Source of the DNA: Palsa-883 sp963826975
GTDB taxonomy: Bacteria > Pseudomonadota > Alphaproteobacteria > Acetobacterales > Acetobacteraceae
Assembly (NCBI GenBank): GCA_963826975.1
Contig: CAWGZJ010000007.1
Coordinates: 310,001 to 374,000, forward strand
Reading direction: 5' to 3'
Length of the DNA stretch: 64,000 bases
Shown: one piece after another, positions 45,445 through 54,478 of the stretch
How the letters are laid out: every line of letters starts with the position of its first letter
How positions within the stretch are numbered: position 1 is the stretch's first letter
The notes under the pieces: generated by a model
What the model saw: only the letters and a program-made list of their open reading frames with translations
Database searches by the model: none
What the model was told of the DNA's origin: nothing
Program-made: the position numbers and the translations under genes

Positions 45445-47099
45445 GATCCACCCCTTCATCCACTCGCTGCCGTTTCGCCAGCCGCGGATCGGCGATGAGC
45501 CTGGCATTCAGCAAGGTTCGCGTATAGGCGTGCCGCGGGCTGCGCATCACCTCCGCCGTGGCGCCGGTCTCGACGATCTTGCCCAGATGCATAACGGCAA
45601 TGCGGTCGGCGATCGTCTCGACCACATTAAGGTCGTGGCTGATCAGGACAAGCCCGAGATGAAATCGCCGCCGCAACTCGATCAGCAGGTCGAGCACCTG
45701 GGCCTGGACCGACATGTCGAGACTGGACAGCGGTTCATCGGCGATCAGCAGCTTCGGCTGGACCGCCAGCGCCCGGGCGATCGCGACGCGCTGTTGCTGG
45801 CCACCTGACAGCTCATGTGGATAGCGGCCGAGATAGTGGTCTCCCGGCACCAGACCGACTGCCTCCAGTTGCGCAATGATAACAGTCCGCAACGTCTGCG
45901 CAGTGGCCAGCCCGTGCCGCAGCAGGACGTGTGCCAAGGTGGTCTCGATCCGCATACGCGGGTTCAGCGACGCGGCGGGATCCTGGAAGACCGGCTGGAC
46001 CTCGCGGCGAAACACGTGCCGCTCCTGCCGTGTCAGCGCCGTGGTCGCGCGGCCGCGAAACAAAACCTCGCCGCTCGTCGGCGCGGACAACCCCAGCAGG
46101 ACGCGGGCCAGGGTGCTCTTGCCGGATCCAGATTCGCCGACGACGGCGAGGGTCTCGCCTTCATGCACATCCAGATCGACCGCATCGACAGCCCGGATCG
46201 TCTCGCGCCGCCAACCCTGTCCGCGACGCCCGACGAAGCTCTTGGTGACCGCGCGCGCCGACAGGATCGGCGTCATGCAGGCGGCGCCAGGCTGCAGGAG
46301 CCGTCGGCCAGCTGCGATCAGGCTGGCGGTGTAGGGGTGGCGCGGCGACTCGAACAGGCTGAACACGTCGGCGTCTTCCACGAACTTGCCGTCGGTCATC
46401 ACATAGACCCGGTCGCACAGCTCGGCGACAAGGCCGAAATCGTGGGTGATGATCAGCAGCGCCACCTGCTGCTCTCGGTTCAGTCGGCGCAGCGTCTCGA
46501 TCACCTGCATCTGCACCGTTGCGTCAAGCGCGGTTGTCGGCTCGTCGGCCACCAGCAGCCGCGGCTCCGAGGCCAGCGCCATGGCGATCAGCACGCGCTG
46601 GCGCATGCCGCCGGACAGCTCGTGCGGATAGGCACGCAAAACGCGCGCGATATCCGACAGACCGACCTGAAGCAGCAATTCCGCGGCGCGGTCGCGCATC
46701 TTGTGCCGGTCGCCGATCGATCGCAGCGCCTCGTCCATCTGCGCCGCGATGCGCCGCGTCGGATTGAGGTGGTTGAGCGGGTCCTGGAACACCATCGAGA
46801 AGCCGCCGCGGCGCCGCAACGACCGCAGACTCGGGCTCCGTCATGCGCGCGACGTCGCGGCCATCGAAGATCACCTCGCCCGACAGATGCGCCAGCGCGA
46901 CGTTCGGCAACAGCCGGGTGATGGCGCGGCCGAACGTGCTCTTGCCCGAGCCGGACTCGCCCAGGATGCCCACGCACTCGCCCGCACGCAGGTCGAGATC
47001 GACGCCGTCCACCGCGCGGACGATGCGGTCGTTCACCTTCAGATGGACCTTCACCTGGCGTGCGGTCAGCAGCGCATCGCGAGGTTGGATGCCGGACAC
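45437..47099 (-). pseudogene. Fused double ATPase of peptide-type ABC transporter (one frameshift)
   Basis: About 554 codons encoding DppD-like plus DppF-like ATPases in one chain. First unit: VGILGESGSGKSTFGRAITR (Walker A), then a one-base insertion near 46823 (expected SLRRRGGFSMVFQDP), AYPHELSGGMRQRVLIAMAL (signature), LLVADEPTTALDATVQMQVI (Walker B). Second unit: LAVVGESGSGKSTLARVLLG, VFQDPAASLNPRMRIETTL, YPHELSGGQQQRVAIARALA, LIADEPLSSLDMSVQAQVLD. The shift separates the first Walker A from the rest; only the second unit would remain intact. Whether this is mutation or error cannot be told from sequence. The start ATG 47099 lies 6 bp after the upstream permease. Confidence 0.88.
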
Positions 47100-47105
47100 T
47101 GACCC

Positions 47106-47996
47106 TCAGGCCTGCAAACGCGCGGTCGTGGCGGATGCGCGCGGGTTGCCGGCCTCGTTCAGGCCGTCGGCCAGCAGATTGAGCCCGAGGACGGCGATGC
47201 AGATGGCGACGCCGGGAAACACGCTCATCCACCATGCACTGTCCAGATAGGTCTGGCCGCGATTGAGCAGTTCGCCCCAGCTCGGCACGCTGGGATCCGA
47301 CAAGCCGAGAAACCCCAGCCCGGCCGAGATCAGGATCGCCAGGCTGGCGTCCAGCGCCACCTGCACGATCACCGGCGGCAGGGCATTCGGCAGGATCTCG
47401 CGCAGCACGATATGTGCCGTCGACAGGTCGGCGGCGCGGGCGGCGGCGACGAAGGGACGATCCGACAGGGTGACGAACTGGCCGTAGACGATCCTGGCCT
47501 CCAGCGGCCAGATCGCCAGCGCAACGGCACCGATCAGCAGCCAGAAGCTGGCGCCCAGCACCGCGACGATGAACAGCACCACGATGACCACCGGCAGGGT
47601 CTGGAAGAGCTCGGCGATGCGCATCAGCACCAGTTCCACCGGCCCACGCAGATAGCCGGCCAACGCGCCAATCGTGCCGCCGATCAGGAAGGCGATCAGC
47701 GCAGCGAACAGGCCAATGGAAAGCGACGCGCGGCCGCCATAGAGCACAACCGACAGCAGGTCGTGGCCGACGTTGTCGGTGCCCATCGGATGCAGCCACG
47801 ACGGCGGCCGCAACGCGGCACCGGCCAGGTCGAGCGGCCCGCTCGGCGCGAGCCACGGCGCGGCGACGGCGAGTGCGACCATCAGCAGCATGATTGCCAG
47901 CCCGACGCGGCCCGACCGGGTGCGCGCCACGCCCCGCACCGTCGACAGCAGCGCGCGCAGCCGCAGTATGGGATGCAGCATCGAGCCAGTAGTCAT
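47106..47996 (-). CDS. ABC transporter permease (DppC-like)
   Basis: 296 residues. Begins with a cytoplasmic N-terminus and SGRVGLAIMLLMVALAVAAP (first helix). HPMGTDNVGHDLLSVVLYGG is the typical DppC periplasmic-entry sequence, and the coupling EAA loop reads AARAADLSTAHIVLREILPN followed by ALPPVIVQ. Six membrane segments in the usual order. It partners the DppB-like permease 8 bp upstream and the fused ATPase 6 bp downstream. Confidence 0.93.
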   Translation of the reverse strand: MTTGSMLHPILRLRALLSTVRGVARTRSGRVGLAIMLLMVALAVAAPWLAPSGPLDLAGAALRPPSWLHPMGTDNVGHDLLSVVLYGGRASLSIGLFAALIAFLIGGTIGALAGYLRGPVELVLMRIAELFQTLPVVIVVLFIVAVLGASFWLLIGAVALAIWPLEARIVYGQFVTLSDRPFVAAARAADLSTAHIVLREILPNALPPVIVQVALDASLAILISAGLGFLGLSDPSVPSWGELLNRGQTYLDSAWWMSVFPGVAICIAVLGLNLLADGLNEAGNPRASATTARLQA

Positions 47997-48003
47997 CGTT
48001 CGG

Positions 48004-48972
48004 TCATCGCCCCACCCGGATGCGCGGATCGAGCCAGAAATACAGCAGATCGACGATCAGGTTCATCACGATCACGCACACCGCAACGAACAGCACGACC
48101 CCGACGATCACCTGATTGTCACGCATGCGGATCGCATCGATCATTAGCAGACCGACGCCCGGCCAGGAAAACACCGTCTCGATCAACACCGCGCCGCCCA
48201 TTGCGGTACCGAACGAATAGCCCATCGCGGTGATCACGGGCAGGATCGAATTGCGGATGACATGGCCGCGGATGATCTCGGAGCGCGTCAGCCCCTTTTG
48301 CCGCGCGGTGACGATGTAGCCCTGGTTGAGCGTGTCCGTGACGCTGGCCTTGATCAGCCGGGCTACCCGCGTGCCCTCATAGATCGCGTAGGTCGCCACC
48401 GGCAGCACCAGATACGGCGCGCGCTCGGCGAACCAGGCCAATCCGGAGGTGCGCGAGATCAGCGGACCCATGCCCTGGGTCGGCAGCCAGCCGAGGTGCA
48501 TCGCGAACACGATGACGAGAAGCTGGCCGACCCAGAAGCTGGGCATGGCGTAGCCGACCAGGACGGCGCAGGTCCACGCCTGGTCCACCGTGCGGTGGTT
48601 GGTGATGGCGGCGTGGATGCCCACCAGGATGCCGGCCAGGATGCCCACCGTATACCCGGTCAGCGCGAGCAGCAGGGTGCGCGGTGCTCGCTCCATGATC
48701 GCGCTGAGCACGCTTTGCTGGAGGCGGAACGAGAAGCCGAGGTCGCCGCGCAGCAGGGTGGCGAAGTAATGATACAGGCGCTGCCAGAGCGGGTCGGACA
48801 GATGGTAACGCGCCTCGATCGCGGCACGGAACGCCGGCGGCACGGGGAACTCGCCGACGATGGCCTGCACCGGGTCGCCGGGTACCAGTTGCAGCACGCA
48901 GAAGATCACGACGATCACGCCGAACAGCAGTGGCATCGCATAGGCCAGCCGGATCGCCGTGTAGCGGAGCAC
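48004..48972 (-). CDS. ABC transporter permease (DppB-like)
   Basis: 322 residues. LLFGVIVVIFCVLQLVPGDP opens the first helix with the conserved VPGDP after it; LLRGDLGFSFRLQQSV and the C-terminal EAA loop TARQKGLTRSEIIRGHVIRN with SILPVITAMGYSFG and AVLIETVFSWPGVGLLMIDA are standard DppB signatures. Six helices. The gene is 21 bp after the amidohydrolase and 7 bp before the DppC-like permease, so they form one transcript. Confidence 0.93.
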   Translation of the reverse strand: MLRYTAIRLAYAMPLLFGVIVVIFCVLQLVPGDPVQAIVGEFPVPPAFRAAIEARYHLSDPLWQRLYHYFATLLRGDLGFSFRLQQSVLSAIMERAPRTLLLALTGYTVGILAGILVGIHAAITNHRTVDQAWTCAVLVGYAMPSFWVGQLLVIVFAMHLGWLPTQGMGPLISRTSGLAWFAERAPYLVLPVATYAIYEGTRVARLIKASVTDTLNQGYIVTARQKGLTRSEIIRGHVIRNSILPVITAMGYSFGTAMGGAVLIETVFSWPGVGLLMIDAIRMRDNQVIVGVVLFVAVCVIVMNLIVDLLYFWLDPRIRVGR

Positions 48973-48993
48973 GTATTCAGTGATCCGCCGTCG

Positions 48994-49905
48994 TCAGCCG
49001 AGGCGGAAAAAGTGCCGGGCGTTCCTGTACAGCCACTTGTCGAGCACGGCAGCTTTCAGCGGCAGCTTCTCGTATTCCTCGATCAGCGCTTCCATGGGCA
49101 GGCCGAACGCCTCCCATGACAGGCCGACCATGATCTTGTCCTGCAGCAGCGTGTTGCCGAACTGCATGAATTGTTCCCAACCCGATCCGGGTATTCCGAA
49201 ATAGCGCGGATGGTGCGACGCGGTGTCGGCGTAGAGGTTCGGATGCCGCCGGAGCAATGCAACCATCTCGTTGACCCAGGGCCAGCCGCTCAGGGCCGCG
49301 ACGATGCGCAACTCCGGGAAATCCATGGCGACCTGGTCGAGATGGCGTGGATGGCCGAGATCGTACGGTCGGTCGGTCGCATAGTTCATGTTGGTGTAGA
49401 TGCGCACCGGGATGTCGAGCTCCACGCATTTCGCATAGAGCGGGTAGTACCGGCGGTCACTGGCCGGGACCATGTTGTAAAGCGACGAAACCCGCATCGC
49501 CCCAAAGCCGTGATCCTGCACCAGGCGTACCAGCTCGCGCACGCCGCGCATGCCGTCATGCGGGCTGATCGTTGCCAAGCCGATGAAGCGCTTGGGATAC
49601 TGCGCGAGAACGTCGGCGATGAGCTGATTGCCGGCCCGCAGCAACCCGACCTCGACGCCGGCGCGATCCATCAGGGTGACGAAGGCGGCGATCGACATAC
49701 CGTGCTTCTTCCCGGCCTCGGCGGATGTGCCGCCCTCGGTGCGCCGCGTGAAAATGCGCTGGTAGTTGGAGAAGCCGTGGCCCGGCAGCGGATCAAGCCG
49801 CTCGGGATCGCCATAGCCAGGTGGATGCGTCGCCAATTCGAGTTTCCGTGGATTACCCTCTTCATCGGGCGGCAGGTCGCACTCGAGATCGATGACTTTT
49901 CGCAT
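48994..49905 (-). CDS. Amidohydrolase-2 (ACMSD-like) family protein
   Basis: 303 residues. Metal-dependent TIM-barrel of the amidohydrolase-related/ACMSD family: MSIAAFVTLMDRAGVEVGLL, YPKRFIGLATISPHDGMRGV, VELDIPVRIYTNMNYATDRP, LRIVAALSGWPWVNEMVALL, NLYADTASHHP, and C-terminal ALIEEYEKLPLKAAVLDKWL with LYRNARHFF. The usual N-terminal HxH and the strand-5 His are not in their standard context (ECDLPP, ALSGWPW), so the metal site is atypical. First gene of the operon, so it probably acts on the imported compound. Confidence 0.85.
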   Translation of the reverse strand: MRKVIDLECDLPPDEEGNPRKLELATHPPGYGDPERLDPLPGHGFSNYQRIFTRRTEGGTSAEAGKKHGMSIAAFVTLMDRAGVEVGLLRAGNQLIADVLAQYPKRFIGLATISPHDGMRGVRELVRLVQDHGFGAMRVSSLYNMVPASDRRYYPLYAKCVELDIPVRIYTNMNYATDRPYDLGHPRHLDQVAMDFPELRIVAALSGWPWVNEMVALLRRHPNLYADTASHHPRYFGIPGSGWEQFMQFGNTLLQDKIMVGLSWEAFGLPMEALIEEYEKLPLKAAVLDKWLYRNARHFFRLG

Positions 49906-50086
49906 GTTCTGTTACCATTTATTAACAATAACGCTTGCGCACGAGCGAACGTTGACCCGAGCTTGCGCGCCCTGTTCAGGCGACGCAAGAGTTGGGTGGT
50001 GTCCCGGGATCTCGTCCTGGTACCCTTCGGGACGCCCTGAACGATCACCCGCCTTCGCCGGTGATCCCGCGACCATGGAGTGAAGC
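49906..50086. other. Divergent promoter region
   Basis: 180 bp between the amidohydrolase operon (minus) and the enoyl-CoA hydratase (plus). AT-rich around 49910-49935 (gttaccatttattaacaata), likely holding the operon promoter. Confidence 0.45.
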
Positions 50087-50905
50087 ATGACAGACGAGTT
50101 GGTTCTCTACGAAACGGATGGGTTGGTCGGGATCATCACGCTGAACCGACCGACGAAACTCAATGCGCTCAGCAAGGAAGTGCGTGAGCAGCTCGTGCAG
50201 GCATTCCAGCGGGCGGACGAGGACCCGGCGACGAGCGTGGTGATCCTGCGCGCCGAAGGGCGGAGCTTCTGCGCGGGCTACGACATTGGCAGCCCCGATC
50301 CGAGCCGGGACGCATGGCAACATGATGCGCTGCGCTGGCATGCACACCTGACGCCGCAACTCGCCTTCGAGATGATGCCGTGGTACATGCGGAAGCCGGT
50401 GATTGCCTCGGTCCAGGGCCATGCCGTGGGGGGCGGATGCGAGCTGACGATGTATTGCGACCTTACCATCGCGGCTGCCAATGCCATGTTCGGCGAACCC
50501 GAAGTGCGCTTCTCGAATACCGGCCCCGAAATCGTGATGCCGTGGATCATCGGGTATAAGCGGGCGCGCGAACTGCTGTACTTTGGCGACATGATAGATG
50601 CTGAAACCGCCCTGAGCATTGGCATGATCAACCGGGTCGTTCCGGTCGAGCAACTGCGCGAGGCGACACTTAAATACGCGCAACGCCTCTCGCTGGTCTC
50701 GCCGGAGGCACTCGTCGCGACCAAGCTCTCGATCAATCGCGGCGCCGACGCGGCAGGCTTCCGGAATGCGATGCAGGCCGGCCTTGATGTCGTGGCACCG
50801 CTTTATGCGGCCAAGACGGAGGCGGGATTGAAATTCAAGGAGATTACCAAGGAGAGCGGCCTGGGCGCGGCACTGAAGTGGCGCGGGGCGCAGTTCCGGG
50901 GATAA
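50087..50905 (+). CDS. Enoyl-CoA hydratase/isomerase family protein
   Basis: 272 residues from ATG 50087. Crotonase fold: GIITLNRPTKLNALSKEV, GRSFCAGYDIGSPDP (first oxyanion loop), then PVIASVQGHAVGGGCELTMY with CDLTIAAANAMFGEPEVRF (second loop). The usual Glu pair is partly replaced (GGGCEL, EPEVRFSNTGPEIVM), so it may be a hydratase, isomerase or hydrolase. Divergent from the peptide-type ABC operon that ends in a CoA ligase, consistent with a CoA-ester degradation module. Confidence 0.9.
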   Translation: MTDELVLYETDGLVGIITLNRPTKLNALSKEVREQLVQAFQRADEDPATSVVILRAEGRSFCAGYDIGSPDPSRDAWQHDALRWHAHLTPQLAFEMMPWYMRKPVIASVQGHAVGGGCELTMYCDLTIAAANAMFGEPEVRFSNTGPEIVMPWIIGYKRARELLYFGDMIDAETALSIGMINRVVPVEQLREATLKYAQRLSLVSPEALVATKLSINRGADAAGFRNAMQAGLDVVAPLYAAKTEAGLKFKEITKESGLGAALKWRGAQFRG

Positions 50906-50994
50906 CAGGCCACGACGAACGGCGTGTTTGGCATGTCGTCGCTGTAGCCACAGCTAGCCATCTTGCGGTGCAGCTGCGCGGTATCATTCCGAGG

Positions 50995-51330
50995 TCAGGC
51001 GCGCCGCGACAGGACCGCGCCGACGATTTCCGCCAGCTTTTCATAGTCGGGCAGTTCGTTGTACGCCAGCGCCGGCAGGCGCAGCTACAGCGCGCCGGCC
51101 TGCGCGTGCAGCGGAACGTCAGTGCCGGCGTCGAGCATATGCACCCGCAGCGCCTTGGCACGCTCGGTGGTGGCCGGTCCGGATACCGGCAGTTGCACGA
51201 CGGCCATCGGCGTGGCCAGTTCGTTGCCGTTCCCCGTTTCGGTACCGAGCCGTCCGCCACCAGCGCCGCCGCCTCTGCCGCCACCGCCGCGTTGCGCGCC
51301 ATCAGTGCGCCGCCGCCAAGGCGTTCGTGG
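50995..51330 (-). pseudogene. Class V aminotransferase C-terminal fragment with frameshift and amber
   Basis: Minus-strand pieces: ALMARNAAVAAEAAALVADG, shift, LATPMAVVQLPVSGPATTER, AKALRVHMLDAGTDVPLHAQ, AGAL then tag at 51087-51085 (Trp expected), LRLPALAYNELPDYEKLAEI. This is the C-terminus of isopenicillin-N-epimerase/cysteine-desulfurase-like enzymes. Fragment only. Confidence 0.55.
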
Positions 51331-51773
51331 AAGCGATTGGTCTGACGCTGATCTTCATTAGCGACGATCTGCGGATCATACGCCATATCAGCACAAATTT
51401 CGCCATCATGCTTCTGGGTCGGATCGTCGAATATGGACCGAACGATGCGGTCTACGAACGTCCTCTGCACCCTTATACTGCCGCCTTACTGTCGTCCATT
51501 CCCGGCGTTGGCGATTCCTCAAGACCCCGCATCATACCTGCGGGCGAGCCCCCCTCGTCGAGCGCTCCGCCCAGTGGCTGCAAATTCAGAACCCGGTGTC
51601 CCCACGCGCGCAAGGTCTGCGCAACGACCATGCCGGAGCTTCAGGCCGCTGATGCAGGACGCCTCGTCGCCTGCCATTTTCCCGGCATCGCCAGTGAGAC
51701 CGCCCACTCGGAAGCAGGTCACCGCGCGTCGACTTGCCTGCCGATGGAACCGACGAATTTACCCTCGCCATAG
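51327..51773 (+). pseudogene. Oligopeptide ABC ATPase C-terminal fragment (DppF/OppF)
   Basis: GLTLIFISDDLRIIRHISTN (H-loop, His replaced by Asp: FISDD), MLLGRIVEYGPNDAVYERPL and HPYTAALLSSIPGV, then a Cys-containing CKFRTRCPHARKVC tail that binds an Fe-S or zinc-like site in family members. Walker A, signature and Walker B are missing; joined head-on to the aminotransferase fragment. Confidence 0.7.
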
Positions 51774-51835
51774 AGGCCGCAAGTAACGAACCGCTATCTG
51801 TTGGTAAACTCGTCGAAAACCCTCTTGGGCGTCGC

Positions 51836-52612
51836 CTAATGCTCCTCGCCCATCGCCCAAATCAGCGACAGCACTTCTTCGCGCGCGGCGACGAAGTCGG
51901 GGCGGCTTTTAACCGTGCGGATGCCCTCTGCCGCATGATCGCGCGCGAACGCCATTGGCAAGCGCGCCACTATGCGGCCCGGTCGCGGCGACATCACAAC
52001 GACTTCGGTGCCGAGATAGACCGCTTCCTCGACGCTGTGGGTGATGAACATCACCGTCATTCCGGTGCGCCGCCAGACCGCGTGCAGTTCCTCCTGCATG
52101 CGCTCGCGGGTCAGCGCGTCCAGTGCGCCGAACGGCTCGTCCATCAGCAGCACCTTGGGCTCGTTGCACAGCGCCCGCGCGATCGCCAGGCGCTGCTGCA
52201 TGCCACCTGACAGTTCGTACGGGTAACGGTCGCGGAACTCCCACAACCCGGTGGCGCGCAGCCATTGCTCGACGCGGGCCTCGCGCCCGGCGGCGCCCGT
52301 CATGCGCGGCCCGAACCCGGCATTGGCGGCAACCGTCAGCCACGGGAACAGGGCCGGCTGCTGGAACACCACTCCGCGCTCCGCCCCCGGGCCGACCACG
52401 GTCTGCCCGTCGAGCTTTACCACGCCGCTGCTCGGCGGCAGGAAGCCGGCCAGGGTCTGCATCATCGTCGTCTTGCCGCAGCCGGACGGACCGACGATGC
52501 AGACGAAGTCGCCGCGTGCGAAGCTCAGATTGGCGCGCTCCACCGCCCGCACCGTTGACGCTCCGGTGCCGTATTGCACCGATACGTCATCGAAATGTAC
52601 GAAGTCGCTCAA
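51836..52612 (-). CDS. ABC transporter ATP-binding protein (nitrate/taurine/sulfonate type)
   Basis: 258 residues. VCIVGPSGCGKTTMMQTLAG (Walker A), ERGVVFQQPALFPWLTVAAN (Q-loop), YPYELSGGMQQRLAIARALC (signature), VLLMDEPFGALDALTRERMQ (Walker B/D-loop), VMFITHSVEEAVYLG (H-loop). Sequence pattern of SsuB/TauB/NrtD ATPases. Last gene of a six-gene minus-strand operon with two permeases and a TauA-like receptor; it follows the receptor by 13 bp. Confidence 0.93.
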   Translation of the reverse strand: MSDFVHFDDVSVQYGTGASTVRAVERANLSFARGDFVCIVGPSGCGKTTMMQTLAGFLPPSSGVVKLDGQTVVGPGAERGVVFQQPALFPWLTVAANAGFGPRMTGAAGREARVEQWLRATGLWEFRDRYPYELSGGMQQRLAIARALCNEPKVLLMDEPFGALDALTRERMQEELHAVWRRTGMTVMFITHSVEEAVYLGTEVVVMSPRPGRIVARLPMAFARDHAAEGIRTVKSRPDFVAAREEVLSLIWAMGEEH

Positions 52613-52625
52613 GTCTGCCGCTGCC

Positions 52626-53651
52626 TCAGGCCAGCGCCTTTTTCAAGTACGAAATATTAATCGCCTGCTGAAATACCTTCAGTGCAGGCGCGCTCTTGAT
52701 GCTGTGCTGCTCGACCAGGAAGTCGGCAGTGCCCTTCAGCACATGGGCGAACTTTCCCGGGTCGGACACGGTGCCGCCCAGCCAGGCCGGAGTGGCCTGC
52801 TCGGCTGGAGGCACAAAATCGTATTCCTTCATGTCCGACAGCGCGACCGCCGCGGTGACACCGGCCTGCTTTGCGACGATCTCGGCGGCCGCCTCGGGCT
52901 TCTCGCGATACATCGCAAGCGCCCTGCCGTACGCTTTGAGGAATCCGGTGACCGCCTCGGGGTACGACTGCGCGAAGCCGTCGCGCACCACGATAAGGTC
53001 AGCAATAACATAGCCGGCCTTGTCCAGCGCCTCGAAAGTCGGGAACACCTGGCCGCCATCGCCGAGGATCTTGCTTTTGGCTGGCGCCCAGACATAGGCG
53101 GCATCGATGTCGCCGCGACTCCACGCTGCGACAATGGCGGGCGGCTTCATGTCCAGCACGGTCACGTCGCTCTGACTCAGACCGTTGGTTTTCAGAAATC
53201 CCAGCAGACGGAAATGGCTGGTCGAGCCGAACGGCGTAGCGACCTTCTTGCCCTTGAAGTCCGCCGGCGTCTTGATGTTGGCGGCGGTACGAACGGTCAT
53301 CTCCTCGGCCGGGCCGATATTGTCGACCATGCCGATCAGCTTGTACGGCAGCCCCTGCGCTATCCCCGCGGCGGTGCCCGAGGAACCGATCGCCAGGCCG
53401 AAATCGCAGCTTCCGGCGGTGATCGCGGTATTGATCTCCGCGCCGCTGCCCATCTCGGTCCAGTTCAGCTTGCCGCCGGTCCCTTCCGCGAACCAGCCCT
53501 CGCCCTTGGCGATCATGGTTGGCTTGGTTTCGGTGAAGAAACCGACATTCACTGTCGCCGGTGCCGCGGCCGTTGCCCCGCGCGCCAGCACCAGGCTTGC
53601 GGCCGCCGCGGTCTGCAGCGCGGCCCGTCGTGTGATCAGCATATCCGGCAT
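52626..53651 (-). CDS. ABC transporter substrate-binding protein (SsuA/TauA-like)
   Basis: About 341 residues from ATG 53651. TAT-like leader (ITRRAALQTAAAASLVLARG) with twin Arg, then periplasmic binding fold: VNVGFFTETKPTMIAKGEGW, GSGAEINTAITAGSCDFGLA, FKGKKVATPFGSTSHFRLLG, LDMKPPAIVAAWSRGDIDAA. Pattern of nitrate/sulfonate/taurine and related receptors. The ligand is not predictable; the M20 and M81 peptidase genes upstream in the operon suggest an N-acyl or peptide-like compound (inference). Three 20-21-bp repeats separate it from the permease gene. Confidence 0.9.
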   Translation of the reverse strand: MPDMLITRRAALQTAAAASLVLARGATAAAPATVNVGFFTETKPTMIAKGEGWFAEGTGGKLNWTEMGSGAEINTAITAGSCDFGLAIGSSGTAAGIAQGLPYKLIGMVDNIGPAEEMTVRTAANIKTPADFKGKKVATPFGSTSHFRLLGFLKTNGLSQSDVTVLDMKPPAIVAAWSRGDIDAAYVWAPAKSKILGDGGQVFPTFEALDKAGYVIADLIVVRDGFAQSYPEAVTGFLKAYGRALAMYREKPEAAAEIVAKQAGVTAAVALSDMKEYDFVPPAEQATPAWLGGTVSDPGKFAHVLKGTADFLVEQHSIKSAPALKVFQQAINISYLKKALA

Positions 53652-53660
53652 TGTGCGTTC

Positions 53661-53721
53661 CCCCAAATTCTAACGTCCGGCCCCCAAGTCTAGCGTCCGG
53701 CCCCCAAAGTCTAGCGTCCGG
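53661..53721 (-). repeat. 20-21-bp tandem repeat, three units, at a permease/receptor gene junction
   Basis: Units at 53661-53680, 53681-53700 and 53701-53721 share cccccaagtctagcgtccgg with small changes. The outer unit contains the permease stop codon; the duplications lengthen the spacer to the receptor gene to about 60 bp. Confidence 0.88.
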
Positions 53722-54478
53722 CCCAATGTACCGCGCGCCGCTCCAGCAGCAACAGCGCCCGGTCGATCACGATGCCCGCCAGCCCGATGATGAAGATGCC
53801 GACGAACACGTAGTCCGAGCGCAGAAAGCGCCCGGCATCCATGATCATCCAGCCGATGCCGTCGGACCCGGCGATGATCTCGGCGGCGATCAACGTGCCG
53901 TAGACGATCCCGACGGCCAGGCGCGCACCCACCATGATCTCCGGCAGGGCCGACGGGAAGATCACGAAGAAAAACACCTGCCAGGGGCCGGCGCCCAACG
54001 CGCGCGCCACCTGCACCCGCTCCGGCGGCACATTGGCGACCCCGTCGCGCGCGGCGATCGCGGACACCGGCAGCGCGGCCAGGAACAGCATGGTGATCTT
54101 GCTGGTCTCGCCGATGCCCAGCCAGACGATCAGCAGCACCAGATACGCGAGCTGCGGCAGCGGGCGGAGGAACTCTATGAACGGCCGGGCGATCGCGTTC
54201 AGCCGCGGCGTATAGCCCATGCCCAGACCCAGCACAGTGCCGACAATCGCCCCGCTGAGGAAGCCGGCGCCAACGCGATACAGGCTTATGCCGATATGCA
54301 GCAGCAGCGGGCGGCCCCTGTAGCCATCATCGATCAGTTCCAGGAAGCCGGACCAGACGTCCGCCGGGCCGGGCAGGAAAAGATCGCGCACCAGCCCCGA
54401 ACTGGTCACGCTGATCCAAGCGGCGGTCACCAAAAGCACGGACAGCAGGGTAGTGCCCCAGTTCGGCAGCGCGCGCAT
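53711..54478 (-). CDS. ABC transporter permease (SsuC/TauC-like), second
   Basis: 255 residues from ATG 54478, whose A is also the last base of the upstream stop (tgATG), so translation is coupled. WGTTLLSVLLVTAAWISVTS (helix 1), FLPGPADVWSGFLELID, FLRPLPQLAYLVLLIVWLGI, and the EAA loop NVPPERVQVARALGAGPWQV. Six helices. It is homologous to but clearly different from the permease before it, suggesting a heterodimeric channel. Confidence 0.92.
   Translation of the reverse strand: MRALPNWGTTLLSVLLVTAAWISVTSSGLVRDLFLPGPADVWSGFLELIDDGYRGRPLLLHIGISLYRVGAGFLSGAIVGTVLGLGMGYTPRLNAIARPFIEFLRPLPQLAYLVLLIVWLGIGETSKITMLFLAALPVSAIAARDGVANVPPERVQVARALGAGPWQVFFFVIFPSALPEIMVGARLAVGIVYGTLIAAEIIAGSDGIGWMIMDAGRFLRSDYVFVGIFIIGLAGIVIDRALLLLERRAVHWAGR

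Noticed and set aside
33073..51087. TAG recoding to an amino acid
   Set aside because: TAG replaces different residue types at each site and is the normal stop of intact genes such as the SDR at 41544.
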